A DNA stretch of 64,000 bases, taken from positions 4,340,001-4,404,000 of the forward strand of contig NZ_CP081864.1 of assembly GCF_019797845.1 (NCBI RefSeq), in the 5' to 3' direction. The notes under the pieces were generated by a model. It worked only from the letters and a program-made list of their open reading frames with translations, was not told the DNA's origin and did not search any database. Position 1 is the first letter of the stretch; each line of letters opens with the position of its first letter. Both the position numbers and the translations under genes were made by a program. Positions 10,707-20,521 of the stretch are shown piece by piece. The stretch comes from Symbiopectobacterium purcellii. GTDB taxonomy: Bacteria > Pseudomonadota > Gammaproteobacteria > Enterobacterales > Enterobacteriaceae.

Positions 10707-11951
10707 ATGATGACGGGATTTTCCAATCAGCCTGGGCTCTCCGGTAAAAAAATCGTGCTCGGCATCAGCGGCGGTATCGCCGCTTACAAGTGCCCAGAAA
10801 TTGTCAGGCGTTTGCGCGATCGCGGTGCAGAAGTCCGCGTGGTAATGACACCTGCCGCCAAGGCATTTATTACACCGCTCACGCTTCAGGCGGTCTCAGG
10901 ATACCCAGTATCAGACGATCTGCTCGATCCTGCGGCCGAGGCGTCGATGGGGCACATTGAGCTGGGAAAATGGGCAGACCTGGTTATTCTTGCTCCCGCA
11001 ACGGCAGATGTGATTGCACGTTTAGCCGCCGGCATGGCTAACGATTTGCTCACCACGCTTTGTCTGGCAACGGCAGCCCCCATCGCTATTGCACCTGCCA
11101 TGAATCAACAGATGTATCGCGCGACGCCAACACAGGATAATCTCGCCACCTTGGCACGGCGCGGTGGCTTGGTGTGGGGTCCCGACAGCGGCAGTCAGGC
11201 CTGCGGTGATGTGGGTCCTGGTAGAATGATTGATCCGTCGGCGATCGTTGAACTTGCCGACGGATACTTCTCGCGCGTCAACGATCTGCAACATCTCAAC
11301 ATTATGATCACGGCGGGGCCAACGCGTGAGGCGCTTGATCCGGTACGTTTCATTACCAATCACAGTTCCGGCAAGATGGGATTTGCCATCGCTCAAGCGG
11401 CGGCAGAGCGTGGCGCTCACGTGACACTGGTCACCGGTCCTGTGTCATTACCAACACCCGCTGGCGTTCAGCGCATTGACGTAACCAGCGCGTTGGACAT
11501 GCAGCAAGCGGTGATGTCTCATGCGGCACAACAGCAGATTGTCATAGGCTGTGCCGCCGTAGCCGATTACCGGGCTAAACAGATAGCCAACGACAAAATT
11601 AAAAAACAGGGTGATGAAATCAGTATCACACTGGTTAAAAACCCAGATATTATTGCCGGGGTTGCAGCCATGTCAGCGGGTCGCCCTTTCGTCGTTGGAT
11701 TTGCTGCCGAAACCCAGAATGTGGAAGAATACGCGCGACAAAAACTGACGCGTAAAAATCTGGATCTGATTTGCGCGAATGATGTTTCCCTTTCAGGGCA
11801 GGGATTCAACAGTGACACCAACGCGTTGCAGCTGTTTTGGCCGGAGGGTGACACCCGTTTACCTCTGTGCGAAAAGCGCCTCCTTGGCCAACATTTAATC
11901 GATGAGATTGTCCGCCGTTATGATGAAAAAAATCGACGTAAAAATTCTTGA
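10707..11951 (+). CDS. coaBC: Bifunctional phosphopantothenoylcysteine decarboxylase / phosphopantothenate-cysteine ligase
   Basis: A 414-residue fused enzyme (Dfp) performing two consecutive steps of CoA synthesis. The N-terminal CoaC flavoprotein half has [22 protein letters not shown] and [12 protein letters not shown]. The C-terminal CoaB half has [26 protein letters not shown] and VKNPDI. The start is uncertain. I prefer ATG 10707 (or 10710), because the upstream in-frame ATG at 10668 overlaps TTATGATAAAAT, which looks like a promoter -10 element. Its 3' end overlaps dut by about 30 bases, implying coupled translation, as in E. coli. Confidence 0.95.
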   Translation: MMTGFSNQPGLSGKKIVLGISGGIAAYKCPEIVRRLRDRGAEVRVVMTPAAKAFITPLTLQAVSGYPVSDDLLDPAAEASMGHIELGKWADLVILAPATADVIARLAAGMANDLLTTLCLATAAPIAIAPAMNQQMYRATPTQDNLATLARRGGLVWGPDSGSQACGDVGPGRMIDPSAIVELADGYFSRVNDLQHLNIMITAGPTREALDPVRFITNHSSGKMGFAIAQAAAERGAHVTLVTGPVSLPTPAGVQRIDVTSALDMQQAVMSHAAQQQIVIGCAAVADYRAKQIANDKIKKQGDEISITLVKNPDIIAGVAAMSAGRPFVVGFAAETQNVEEYARQKLTRKNLDLICANDVSLSGQGFNSDTNALQLFWPEGDTRLPLCEKRLLGQHLIDEIVRRYDEKNRRKNS

Positions 11952-12378
11952 TGCACGCATTGGTCAACAGTTCCCGTTACCGACCTATGCCACCGCAGGC
12001 TCGGCTGGCCTTGACCTTCGGGCTTGTATTGATGAAGGGATCGCGCTATCCGCTGGCGAGACGATACTGGTGCCAACGGGTATCGCTATCCATATCGCCG
12101 ATCCCAGCCTGGCTGCTGTGATCCTCCCTCGCTCAGGGCTGGGGCATAAGCACGGTGTGGTTTTAGGTAATCTGGTTGGTCTTATCGACTCTGATTATCA
12201 GGGGCAATTGATGGTTTCCGTTTGGAACCGTAGCCAGCAAGCCTTCACTATCGAACCCGGTGAACGCCTCGCGCAGATGGTGTTTGTTCCCGTCGTTCAG
12301 GCCGAATTCAACATTGTCGATGATTTTGTAGGAACAGAACGAGGAGAAGGCGGCTTCGGCCATTCTGGTCGTCGTTGA
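11920..12378 (+). CDS. dut: Deoxyuridine 5'-triphosphate nucleotidohydrolase (dUTPase)
   Basis: A 152-residue trimeric dUTPase that hydrolyses dUTP to dUMP, keeping uracil out of DNA and feeding dTMP synthesis. All five family motifs are present in order: [50 protein letters not shown] and the glycine-rich [10 protein letters not shown] at the C-terminus. The start is the ATG at 11920 or 11923 ([11 protein letters not shown]), inside the end of coaBC. A hairpin at 12411-12436 follows. Confidence 0.97.
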   Translation: MMKKIDVKILDARIGQQFPLPTYATAGSAGLDLRACIDEGIALSAGETILVPTGIAIHIADPSLAAVILPRSGLGHKHGVVLGNLVGLIDSDYQGQLMVSVWNRSQQAFTIEPGERLAQMVFVPVVQAEFNIVDDFVGTERGEGGFGHSGRR

Positions 12379-12410
12379 TTCGAAAAGGGGTATACCCTGC
12401 GTTGCCCTTG

Positions 12411-12436
12411 GACACGCGGCCAATCGCGTGTCTTTG
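12411..12436 (+). terminator. Hairpin between dut and slmA
   Basis: GACACGCG-GCCAAT-CGCGTGTC forms a perfect 8-bp stem with a 6-base loop followed by TTTGT. It is placed 33 bases after the dut stop and 78 before slmA. It is a plausible but weak intrinsic terminator. Confidence 0.55.
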
Positions 12437-12513
12437 TAGCGTTTATTCAAGACGTTGCCCTAAATAATTCTAAATAGTTGTCAGCTTCTTTTTGATCAAG
12501 GGTCTTTTCTGAC

Positions 12514-13110
12514 ATGGCAGAGAAAGAAAATACGAAAAGGAATCGCCGCGAGGAAATCTTGCAAGCGTTGGCGCAAATGCTGGAATCCAGTGATGGCAGC
12601 CAACGCATCACTACCGCAAAGCTTGCCGCAATGGTCGGGGTTTCCGAAGCCGCACTCTATCGGCACTTTCCCAGCAAAACGCGGATGTTTGACAGCCTTA
12701 TCGAGTTTATTGAGGATTCGCTGACAACACGTATCAATCTGATCCTGCAAGATGAGAAAGATACGTTCCAACGCTTGCGGTTGATTTTGTTACTCATGTT
12801 GGGTTTTGCTGAACGCAACCCCGGCCTGACGCGTATCCTGACTGGCCATGCGCTGATGTTCGAACAGGATCGTTTACAAGGACGCATCAACCAGCTGTTT
12901 GAGCGCATTGAATCGCAGCTCAAGCAAGTGCTGCGTGAGCACAAACTGCGAGAGGGGAAAGCCCTTGTCCATGACGAGTCACTGCTTGCCAGCCAACTGC
13001 TCGCCTTCTGCGAAGGGATGCTGTCACGCTATGTGCGCTCAGAATTTCGCTTTCGGCCTACGCAGGATTTTGAGACACGTTGGCCACTGCTTGCCGCCCA
13101 ACTCTATTAA
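12514..13110 (+). CDS. slmA: Nucleoid occlusion factor SlmA (TetR family)
   Basis: A 198-residue TetR-family DNA-binding protein that binds sites across the chromosome and blocks FtsZ ring formation over the nucleoid. The N-terminal helix-turn-helix ([20 protein letters not shown]) and the following [12 protein letters not shown] match E. coli SlmA closely, as does the C-terminal [11 protein letters not shown]. The length equals the family norm. It follows dut in the same direction, the conserved enterobacterial order, and converges with pyrE. Confidence 0.97.
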   Translation: MAEKENTKRNRREEILQALAQMLESSDGSQRITTAKLAAMVGVSEAALYRHFPSKTRMFDSLIEFIEDSLTTRINLILQDEKDTFQRLRLILLLMLGFAERNPGLTRILTGHALMFEQDRLQGRINQLFERIESQLKQVLREHKLREGKALVHDESLLASQLLAFCEGMLSRYVRSEFRFRPTQDFETRWPLLAAQLY

Positions 13111-13215
13111 CTTCACCTCGCTTTTGCCTAAGAGCCTCTGCACCAAGGCCTGTTTACATAAGTAACAGGCTGGCCAGAAACCTCTCAGGCAACATCAACA
13201 CCCATGTACCGGTGA

Positions 13216-13863
13216 CTACGCCGTTATACCATACCGATCGCGATAAGCCTTCACCGCATCCAGATGCACGGCCATCTCTGGTTTTTCGGCCAAAAAGCTG
13301 ATCAGGTCTTGCAGCGCAATGATGGAAATCACCTGACACTGATAATCGCGTTCCACTTCCTGAATGGCCGAAATGGCGCCCGTACCGCGCTCTTGGCGAT
13401 CCAGTGCAATTAACACCCCGGCAAGCGTCGCGCCATTTGCCGCGATAATGCCCATGGATTCACGAATGGCGGTACCTGCGGTAATCACATCATCGACCAG
13501 CATGATACGGCCTTGCAGCGCGCTGCCAACCAGATTGCCCCCTTCCCCGTGATCTTTGGCTTCTTTACGGTTAAAGCAGTAAGGCACATCGGTTTCATGG
13601 TGCTCAGCCAGCGCCACCGCGGTGGTCGTGGCGATCGGAATCCCCTTGTAAGCCGGCCCGAACAGCACATCAAAGGTGATACTGGCATCCACTAACGCTT
13701 CAGCATAAAAACGGCCCAAAAGTGCCAGGTCGCGCCCGGTATTGAACAGCCCGGCATTGAAGAAATAGGGGCTGACACGCCCGGACTTCAATGTGAATTC
13801 GCCGAATTTTAATACCTGTTTGCTAAGCGCGAATTCAATAAATTGGCGCTGATAGGCTTTCAT
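13216..13863 (-). CDS. pyrE: Orotate phosphoribosyltransferase
   Basis: A 215-residue enzyme converting orotate and PRPP to OMP in pyrimidine synthesis. [24 protein letters not shown] (flexible catalytic loop) and the PRPP-binding [12 protein letters not shown] are intact. I chose the ATG at 13863: GAGGAG lies 8 bases upstream and [16 protein letters not shown] matches E. coli PyrE. It is downstream of rph on the same strand. An attenuator-like terminator lies between them at 14041-14068, as in E. coli where UTP levels set pyrE readthrough. Here a 121-bp repeat lies between the attenuator and pyrE. Confidence 0.97.
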   Translation of the reverse strand: MKAYQRQFIEFALSKQVLKFGEFTLKSGRVSPYFFNAGLFNTGRDLALLGRFYAEALVDASITFDVLFGPAYKGIPIATTTAVALAEHHETDVPYCFNRKEAKDHGEGGNLVGSALQGRIMLVDDVITAGTAIRESMGIIAANGATLAGVLIALDRQERGTGAISAIQEVERDYQCQVISIIALQDLISFLAEKPEMAVHLDAVKAYRDRYGITA

Positions 13864-13902
13864 TACTGCATCTCCTCGTATCACGGTGAGTATGGTTATG
13901 TA

Positions 13903-14023
<121 letters not shown>

Positions 14024-14040
14024 CAGCTGGAATTCCAGCC

Positions 14041-14068
14041 ATAAAAAAAGCGACGCCGAGGTCGCTTT
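14041..14068 (-). terminator. rph-pyrE attenuator
   Basis: On the minus strand AAAGCGAC-CTCGGC-GTCGCTTTTTTT forms a GC stem followed by a run of seven T. It is about 70 bases after the rph stop and 178 upstream of pyrE. This is the position of the E. coli pyrE attenuator, where coupled rph translation and UTP supply decide readthrough. That the mechanism is the same here is inference. Confidence 0.8.
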
Positions 14069-14136
14069 GCAAAAATGGACAACGCCGCTGCCAGGCAACG
14101 GCTGATGAGATGACAGGCGGTTTATGCCAGTCATGT

Positions 14137-14874
14137 TTACTTGAGGTCCGCGACCGGCGCTTGCGTCAATGCCGCTTTCTGCGCCTCGACGATAGTGTCA
14201 ATGCCACCACGCGCCAGAGCGAGCAGCGCCAGCAGCTCTTCATGGCTGAACGGCTCGCCTTCGGCGGTGCCCTGCACCTCAATCATGCGGCCATCTTCGG
14301 TCATGACCACGTTCATGTCCGTTTCCGCGGCAGAATCTTCCACATATTCGAGATCGCACACAGCTTCACCGGCAACAATCCCCACGGAAACCGCCGCAAC
14401 CATGCCTTTGAGCGGGCTGGATTTGAGTTGGCCTTTTGCCACCATGCGATTGAACGCATCCGCCAGCGCAACACACGCGCCAGTAATGGAAGCGGTACGC
14501 GTGCCACCATCAGCCTGCAACACATCGCAATCCAGCGTGATGGTGTATTCACCGAGCTTTTCCAGATCAACGGCAGCGCGCAGAGAACGTGCGATAAGGC
14601 GCTGGATTTCCAGCGTTCTTCCGCCTTGTTTCCCCCTGGCAGCCTCACGCGCATTGCGGCTATGGGTCGCACGCGGCAGCATGCCATATTCAGCGGTTAC
14701 CCAGCCTTTTCCCTGCCCTTTCAGAAAGCGCGGCACGCCTTCTTCTACCGTCGCGTTACACAGTACTTTCGTGTCGCCGAACGCGACTAACACGGAACCC
14801 TCCGCATGCTTGGTATAGCCACGCGTTAGCGTGATGGGACGCACCTGTTGTGCACTTCGGCCTGACGGACGCAT
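14137..14874 (-). CDS. rph: Ribonuclease PH
   Basis: A 245-residue phosphorolytic 3'-5' exoribonuclease that trims tRNA 3' ends. [16 protein letters not shown], the RNA-binding [20 protein letters not shown] and the phosphate/metal site region [19 protein letters not shown] and [14 protein letters not shown] are intact. I chose the ATG at 14874, with CGGAG 8 bases upstream and [13 protein letters not shown] as in E. coli. The C-terminus is about seven residues longer than in E. coli (QAPVADLK). It leads the rph-pyrE operon. In E. coli its divergent neighbour is yicC; here an 18-kb block separates the two. Confidence 0.97.
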   Translation of the reverse strand: MRPSGRSAQQVRPITLTRGYTKHAEGSVLVAFGDTKVLCNATVEEGVPRFLKGQGKGWVTAEYGMLPRATHSRNAREAARGKQGGRTLEIQRLIARSLRAAVDLEKLGEYTITLDCDVLQADGGTRTASITGACVALADAFNRMVAKGQLKSSPLKGMVAAVSVGIVAGEAVCDLEYVEDSAAETDMNVVMTEDGRMIEVQGTAEGEPFSHEELLALLALARGGIDTIVEAQKAALTQAPVADLK

Positions 14875-15091
14875 GAGATTCTCCGGGTTATACGCTGTTG
14901 ATTGGCGCGCATTATACGGCCTTCGGACAACAATTCCTACTTTAGGCGCGTTTCGCGATATCGGCAAGGGAATGTTGGCGTCTGCATCAAGGTATAGCCT
15001 GAGGTTATACCCTCCCGACAAACAAGTATTCGTCAGTCATTCCCCTGCATGAAATAGTTTTGATTATTCATTCACCAGAGGGATACACGAG

Positions 15092-16057
15092 ATGCGCCAG
15101 ATGCAGGTTGAGACCGTCAAACTCTCTCTGGCACGCCCGTGCAAGCGTGCACAGGAATTGCGCAATGCCGTAAGCGTAGTCAGGATCACCGTTGAAGAAC
15201 AGGGATTTATCGGTTTAGGCGAATGTACGCCCGCGTTTGAATATCAAGAATCTGCCGCCAGTGTCTGCCGTCAACTTGACGCCGTGCGTGGTGCGGTTAC
15301 ACGTGGCGCGTCGAGGGATGAAATCCAAACGCTGCTCCCTCCTGGTGCAGCACGCAACGCACTCGATTGCGCACTGTGGCGCTTAAATGCGGCCCTGCAT
15401 AAACAAACCGTATGGCAGCAGGTGGGAATACAACCGCCTGCCTCGTTGATCACCACGGAAACGCTGAGCATTACGTCGTTGGAAAACACGGTGGCAGCCA
15501 CCCGCGATGCGATATCACGCGGGGCGCAGGTGATAAAGCTCAAACTGGATCGCAGCGACATCGTTGAGAAAATCGCCGCAGTGCGCGACGCCGCACCCCG
15601 TGCCACGCTGATGGTTGATGCCACGGAAAGCTGGGCTGGGCTCGATTTACTCAGCCTGTGTCACGCACTGCTCCCCTATAACATCGCGCTGATTGAGCAA
15701 CCGTTACCGGCAGGCAAAGATCAGGAGTTACTGCGTTTTTCGCACCCCATCCCTCTTTGCGCTGATGAAAGCTGTCGCCATGCCGGCGATATTCCCGGTA
15801 TCCGCCGTCGTTACGAGATGATCAACATCAAGCTGGATAAGTGTGGCGGATTGACAGAAGCACTGGCCATGGTGCGTGAAGCACGGCTCCATGGGCTAAA
15901 ACTGATGGTCGGTTGCCTGGTTGGCTCTTCACTGGCGATGGAAGCCGCACTACCGGTCGCTGCCGCCGCCGACTATGTCGATCTGGATGGCCCGCTCTGG
16001 CTGGCCGCCGACAGTTCACCCTACCTGACTTATCACCACGGACGCATCTGGCTATGA
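15092..16057 (+). CDS. ycjG: L-Ala-D/L-Glu (dipeptide) epimerase, enolase superfamily
   Basis: A 321-residue homologue of E. coli YcjG, which converts L-Ala-D-Glu from murein peptides to L-Ala-L-Glu. All active-site residues are in the expected places: K149 and K151 (KLK), metal ligands D176, E202 and D225, and K247 in INIKLDK. No signal peptide is present, so it acts in the cytoplasm. It is the first gene of a plus-strand operon: its TGA overlaps a possible ATG of the ABC ATPase gene. In E. coli it is paired with the murein peptide amidase mpaA; here it is paired with an importer and aminopeptidases. The start is the ATG at 15092 (GAGG 11 bases upstream). Confidence 0.92.
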   Translation: MRQMQVETVKLSLARPCKRAQELRNAVSVVRITVEEQGFIGLGECTPAFEYQESAASVCRQLDAVRGAVTRGASRDEIQTLLPPGAARNALDCALWRLNAALHKQTVWQQVGIQPPASLITTETLSITSLENTVAATRDAISRGAQVIKLKLDRSDIVEKIAAVRDAAPRATLMVDATESWAGLDLLSLCHALLPYNIALIEQPLPAGKDQELLRFSHPIPLCADESCRHAGDIPGIRRRYEMINIKLDKCGGLTEALAMVREARLHGLKLMVGCLVGSSLAMEAALPVAAAADYVDLDGPLWLAADSSPYLTYHHGRIWL

Positions 16058-16092
16058 CACAGCAAGAGTCCACACTGTTAACCGGAGTCCAC

Positions 16093-17961
16093 ATGACGCA
16101 ACTCGCACAGGCCACCCCGAACCCGGCGTCGGCCCCCCCACAAACCGCCCTGCCGGTGCTGGAGATCGATGACCTGAGCGTCAGCTTCAGCGGCAGGTCG
16201 GGCAAACATGTCGCCCTGAAAAGCGTCTCGTTTTCCGTTAACAAGGGGGAGATCGTTGCCATTGTGGGTGAGAGCGGCTCGGGAAAATCCGTGACGTCGT
16301 TAGCCGCGATGGGCTTGCTGGCCGGTTCTGCCGCCATTGAGCGCGGCAGCATGCATTTCCACTCCCGCCACGGACAGCGCCACGATCTGCTGAATATGAA
16401 AGAGGACGATCGCCGTCAACTGCGTGGACGCGATATGGCAATGATCTTTCAGGAACCGATGACCTCACTCAACCCAGTGTTGAAAGTGGGCGATCAGTTG
16501 ACGGAAGCGCTGCGCGACCATCAGCTTTGCGATACGGCCACCGCGCATAAAAAAGCGCGCGAGTTACTGCGTAAAGTGCGCATCGCGGATGTGGATCGTG
16601 TGATGAAAAGCTACCCGGCCTCCCTCTCCGGTGGCATGCGCCAACGCGTGATGATCGCGCAGGCGCTGGTATGCGAGCCGCAGTTGCTGATTGCCGATGA
16701 ACCCACCACCGCGCTGGATGTCACCGTACAAGCGCGCATTCTGCACATCCTGCGCGATCTCCAGCAGCAAAGTGATACTGCCGTGCTGTTTATTACCCAC
16801 GACATGGGCGTTGTCGCTGAAATCGCCGATCGCGTGGTAGTGATGTACCGGGGTGAAGTGGTGGAACAAGGTACGGTTGAGCAAATTTTCGCGCATCCGG
16901 AGCACCCTTATACTCAAGCCTTGTTGGCCGCAGTGCCGAAGCTGGGCGATATGCGTGACAGCGCCTGGCCGCGTCGTTTCCCGCTGCTGGGACAACAGCA
17001 ATCCAGCGATAGCGAACAGAAAACGGCGCGCTATGACGCAGAGCCGCTGCTGGACATCCGTGGTTTGCGCGTCTACTACCCGATCCGCAGCGGTATTTTC
17101 TCCGCGGTTACGCACCGCGTACATGCCGTCGAACAGATTGATTTTTGCGTGTGGCCCGGCGAAACCCTGGCGATTGTCGGGGAGAGCGGCTGTGGAAAAT
17201 CCACCACTGGGCGCGCACTGCTGCGCCTGATTCAGAGCGAATCAGAAAGTATTCTGTTTCAGGGCAATGAAATCTCCCTGATGGACGATCGCGCTTTTTT
17301 GCCGTTGCGCCGCGAAATCCAAATGGTTTTCCAAGACCCGTATGCGTCATTGAACCCGCGCTTAACCGTCGGTTTCACCATTGCTGAACCGCTGCTGCTG
17401 CACGGGCTGGCCCGATCGCTGGAGGACGCAACGCCCCGCGTGCAGGAACTGCTGAAAAGCGTCGGACTACCTCCCGAACACGCCCGTCGCTATCCGCACG
17501 AGTTTTCCGGCGGCCAGCGCCAACGTATCGCTATCGCCCGCGCCATGGCACTGCAACCTCAGGTCATTATTGCTGACGAAGCCGTCTCCGCACTGGATGT
17601 CTCGATTCAGGATCAGGTGGTAAACCTGATGATGGATCTGCAACAAAAAACCGGCGTGTCATGGATTTTCATTTCTCACGATATGGCCGTGGTCGAACGC
17701 ATCGCCAACCGCGTTGCCGTGATGTATCTCGGTCAGATTGTGGAAATCGGTCCGCGCCAGGCGGTGTTCAATAACCCTCAGCATCCTTATACGCAGCGTT
17801 TGCTGGCTTCGGTGCCGATTGCCGACCCTCAACAACGCAGCGTGCGCCAGTTTGATGACAGCGAGATCCCTTCCCCGCTGCGCAAGGCAGGCGAAGAGGT
17901 CAATAAAATGACCTATCGCGAAGTCGGCCCACACCACTGGGTCGCCAACGACAGTCATTGA
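16093..17961 (+). CDS. gsiA: Dipeptide/glutathione-type ABC importer, fused double ATPase (GsiA-like)
   Basis: A 622-residue protein with two nucleotide-binding domains, as in E. coli GsiA (623 residues). Domain 1: Walker A GESGSGKS at about residue 59, Q-loop IFQEPMTSLNP, signature LSGGMRQR, Walker B LLIADEPTTALD. Domain 2: Walker A GESGCGKS at about 363, VFQDPYASLNP, FSGGQRQR, VIIADEAVSALD. Each has the C-terminal oligopeptide-type extension (HPYTQALLA, HPYTQRLLA). It powers uptake through the two permeases downstream. I chose ATG 16093, with CGGAG 5 bases before it; an ATG at 16054 overlapping the epimerase stop would add 13 residues. Confidence 0.92.
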   Translation: MTQLAQATPNPASAPPQTALPVLEIDDLSVSFSGRSGKHVALKSVSFSVNKGEIVAIVGESGSGKSVTSLAAMGLLAGSAAIERGSMHFHSRHGQRHDLLNMKEDDRRQLRGRDMAMIFQEPMTSLNPVLKVGDQLTEALRDHQLCDTATAHKKARELLRKVRIADVDRVMKSYPASLSGGMRQRVMIAQALVCEPQLLIADEPTTALDVTVQARILHILRDLQQQSDTAVLFITHDMGVVAEIADRVVVMYRGEVVEQGTVEQIFAHPEHPYTQALLAAVPKLGDMRDSAWPRRFPLLGQQQSSDSEQKTARYDAEPLLDIRGLRVYYPIRSGIFSAVTHRVHAVEQIDFCVWPGETLAIVGESGCGKSTTGRALLRLIQSESESILFQGNEISLMDDRAFLPLRREIQMVFQDPYASLNPRLTVGFTIAEPLLLHGLARSLEDATPRVQELLKSVGLPPEHARRYPHEFSGGQRQRIAIARAMALQPQVIIADEAVSALDVSIQDQVVNLMMDLQQKTGVSWIFISHDMAVVERIANRVAVMYLGQIVEIGPRQAVFNNPQHPYTQRLLASVPIADPQQRSVRQFDDSEIPSPLRKAGEEVNKMTYREVGPHHWVANDSH

Positions 17962-18032
17962 TGAAACGCATTGATGAATAAGCCGTTTTAAACAACAACA
18001 ACGACAACCCATTCACAACCGGGAGACACAAC

Positions 18033-19574
18033 ATGAAGCCACTACGATATCGTTCCGCGCTGGCCCTCGGGCTTTCACTCTGTCTGGCCGCTGCGGCTCA
18101 GGCTCAAGATCTGCGCATCTCTATCTATGCCGATATTACCGGGCTCGACCCGCACGACACCTCAGATACCCTGAGCTACTCCATCCAGAGCGGTATCTTT
18201 GAGCGCCTGTTCCAGTTTGATAACCAAATGAAACTGTTACCGCGTCTGGCAACCGGATACACCAGCAATGACGATGCAACCGAGTTTGTGGTCACGCTGC
18301 GCGACGGCATCACCTTCCAGGACGGCGCGCCCTTTAATGCCGAAGCGGTCAAAGCCAACCTGGATCGCCTGGCCGATCAGAGCAAAGGCTTAAAGCGTAA
18401 TAGCCTGTTCAATATGGTAAAAACTGTCACCGTGCTGTCTCCGACACAGGTGAAGATTGAACTGAATAAATCATTCGGTGCTTTCGTCAACACACTGGCA
18501 CACCCGTCTGCCGTTATGCACAGCCCGGAAGCGCTGAAGAAATACCCGGATGAAGCACAACTGCGCGTCCACCCGGTCGGCACCGGTCCGTTTAAATTCA
18601 CCGAATGGCAACAGGGCAAAGACGTCAAGCTGGTCAAGAATGACAGCTACTGGCAAAAAGGCTGGCCGAAAGTGGATAGCGTGACCTTCTACCCGACGCC
18701 GGAAGACTCCACGCGCGTGGCAGCCCTGAAATCCAGTCAGGTTGATGCGATTTATCCGCTGCCGTCCGATCTGCTGGCTACCGTACAGAGCGACAGCAAA
18801 CTGGCCGTCCAACGCGACCCCGGTATCTATCAGTTCTGGTTGGCGATGAATAACCTGCGCCCGCCCATGAATGACATCCGCGTGCGTCAGGCACTCAACT
18901 ACGCCATCAACCGCGATGTGTGGCTGAAAGTCGGCTTTGCGGGCATGGGTACACCGGCAACGTCAGCCATGGCGCCGGGTGTTCAATTCTTCCACGCACA
19001 AACCACGCCGAGCTACAACTACGATCCGGCCAAAGCCAAAGCGCTGTTGAAAGAAGCGGGTTACCCGGATGGCATCAGCCTCAAGCTGTGGACCACTAAC
19101 CGCACCGATTACATCCGTAGCGCACAGTTCTTCAAACAGCAGTTGGAACAGGTAGGCATCAAGATCACCGTGACACCGATGGATTCCGGGATGCGTAACG
19201 CCAAACTGTTCGGCGTGAAAGACCCGAAAGAGGCGGAGTTCGATCTGTTCTACAACGGCTGGTCACCTTCTACCGGTGATGCTGACTGGGCGCTGCGTCC
19301 GCTGTATGCCACCGAGTCTTGGGTGCCTGCAGCTTATAACGTGGCCTACTACAGCAGTGCTGCCGCCGATAAAGCCATTATGGCTGGCTTGGCGACCGCC
19401 GATCTTGGCAAGCGCGCCGCCGCCTACGCCGAAGCACAGAAAGTGATTTGGGGTGATGCGCCCGTCGTGTTCCTGGGTACACCGGACAATCTGGTCGGTA
19501 AAGCGAAAAATCTCTCTGGCGTTTACATGCTGGCAGATGGCTCGTTGATCTTCGATCAGGCTGAATTTAAGTAA
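18033..19574 (+). CDS. gsiB: Periplasmic dipeptide/glutathione-type binding protein (GsiB-like)
   Basis: A 513-residue family 5 solute-binding protein. A Sec signal peptide (MKPLRYRSALALGLSLCL, cleavage after AAAQA) is followed by LRISIYADITGLDPHDTSD. HPVGTGPFKFTEW, VRQALNYAINR and the late FYNGWSPSTGDADWAL follow the E. coli GsiB pattern. It binds peptides in the periplasm and hands them to the permeases encoded next. It begins 71 bases after the ATPase gene with GGGAG 8 bases before its ATG. The actual ligand is unknown; operon partners suggest peptides with D- or iso-linkages. Confidence 0.9.
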   Translation: MKPLRYRSALALGLSLCLAAAAQAQDLRISIYADITGLDPHDTSDTLSYSIQSGIFERLFQFDNQMKLLPRLATGYTSNDDATEFVVTLRDGITFQDGAPFNAEAVKANLDRLADQSKGLKRNSLFNMVKTVTVLSPTQVKIELNKSFGAFVNTLAHPSAVMHSPEALKKYPDEAQLRVHPVGTGPFKFTEWQQGKDVKLVKNDSYWQKGWPKVDSVTFYPTPEDSTRVAALKSSQVDAIYPLPSDLLATVQSDSKLAVQRDPGIYQFWLAMNNLRPPMNDIRVRQALNYAINRDVWLKVGFAGMGTPATSAMAPGVQFFHAQTTPSYNYDPAKAKALLKEAGYPDGISLKLWTTNRTDYIRSAQFFKQQLEQVGIKITVTPMDSGMRNAKLFGVKDPKEAEFDLFYNGWSPSTGDADWALRPLYATESWVPAAYNVAYYSSAAADKAIMAGLATADLGKRAAAYAEAQKVIWGDAPVVFLGTPDNLVGKAKNLSGVYMLADGSLIFDQAEFK

Positions 19575-19592
19575 TCGCACGGGGAGAACGCC

Positions 19593-20513
19593 ATGTTTGC
19601 TTATATCGTCCGACGTTTGCTGGAAATGATCCCGGTGCTACTGGTGGTCTCCCTGTTAGTGTTCGGTTTTATCAAGCTGTTACCCGGCGATCCGGCGCGG
19701 ATTTATGCCGGGCCGGATGCCCCGATTGCCGCCGTGGAGGCCGCTCGCCAACTGTTAGGGCTCAACGATCCGTTGCCGCAGCAGTATGTTCGTTGGCTGG
19801 GTGGCTTGTTGCGCGGCGATCTGGGCATCACCTATCGCACGCAGCAACCCGTGATGGACGTGATCGCCAAAAGCTTTATGCCCACCATGTGGCTGGCGCT
19901 GGCAGGCTTCGCCTGGTCAGTGGTACTCGGCCTGTTGATTGGCGTGGTATCGGGACTAAAACGTGGAAAGTGGCAGGATTGGACGCTGATGAGCGCCGCT
20001 GTCGGCGGTATCTCCATGCCACCTTTCTGGCTCGGATTGCTGCTGATCCAGTTTGTGGCGATGCCGTTCGGGGTGTTTTCCGTCAGCGGTTTTAACCAGC
20101 CGAGCGATATTGTGTTACCCGCTCTGACGCTGGGTGCTTCCGTGGCCGCGGTGATGGCGCGCTTCACCCGCTCCGCCTTCCTTGAAGTGGCACAGGAAGA
20201 TTATGTCCGTACCGCACGATCTAAAGGATTACGCCAACGGCTGATCACCTGGAAGCACATCATGCGCAATGCGCTGATCCCCATCATCACCATGCTCGGC
20301 CTGCAATTTGGTTTTCTGCTGGGCGGTTCGATTGTGGTGGAAAGCGTCTTCAGTTGGCCCGGATTGGGCTGGCTGCTGATTGAATCGATCAAAACGCAGG
20401 ACCAGCCGGTGATTCAGGCGCTGGTCATGCTGTTTGTGTTCGAGTTTATTGTTATCAACCTGCTGGTCGACCTGCTCTACGCCGTGGTTAACCCAGCCAT
20501 TCGTTTACGCTAG
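19593..20513 (+). CDS. gsiC: Peptide ABC importer permease (GsiC/DppB-like)
   Basis: A 306-residue inner-membrane permease of the BPD_transp_1 type. The N-terminus (MFAYIVRRLLEMIPVLLVVSLLVFG) is the usual first membrane segment. About six membrane segments follow. The EAA loop that contacts the ATPase is seen in VRTARSKGLRQRLITWKHIMRNALIPI, and the family ending ADLLYAV-type sequence appears as VDLLYAVVNPAIRLR. It starts 18 bases after the binding-protein gene and ends 8 bases before the second permease gene. Confidence 0.92.
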   Translation: MFAYIVRRLLEMIPVLLVVSLLVFGFIKLLPGDPARIYAGPDAPIAAVEAARQLLGLNDPLPQQYVRWLGGLLRGDLGITYRTQQPVMDVIAKSFMPTMWLALAGFAWSVVLGLLIGVVSGLKRGKWQDWTLMSAAVGGISMPPFWLGLLLIQFVAMPFGVFSVSGFNQPSDIVLPALTLGASVAAVMARFTRSAFLEVAQEDYVRTARSKGLRQRLITWKHIMRNALIPIITMLGLQFGFLLGGSIVVESVFSWPGLGWLLIESIKTQDQPVIQALVMLFVFEFIVINLLVDLLYAVVNPAIRLR

Positions 20514-20521
20514 GAGCGATC

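Noticed and set aside
14110..14818. Two long plus-strand frames (about 225 codons each) opposite rph
   Set aside because: Antisense shadows of a clear, highly conserved rph. No ribosome site and no family motif.
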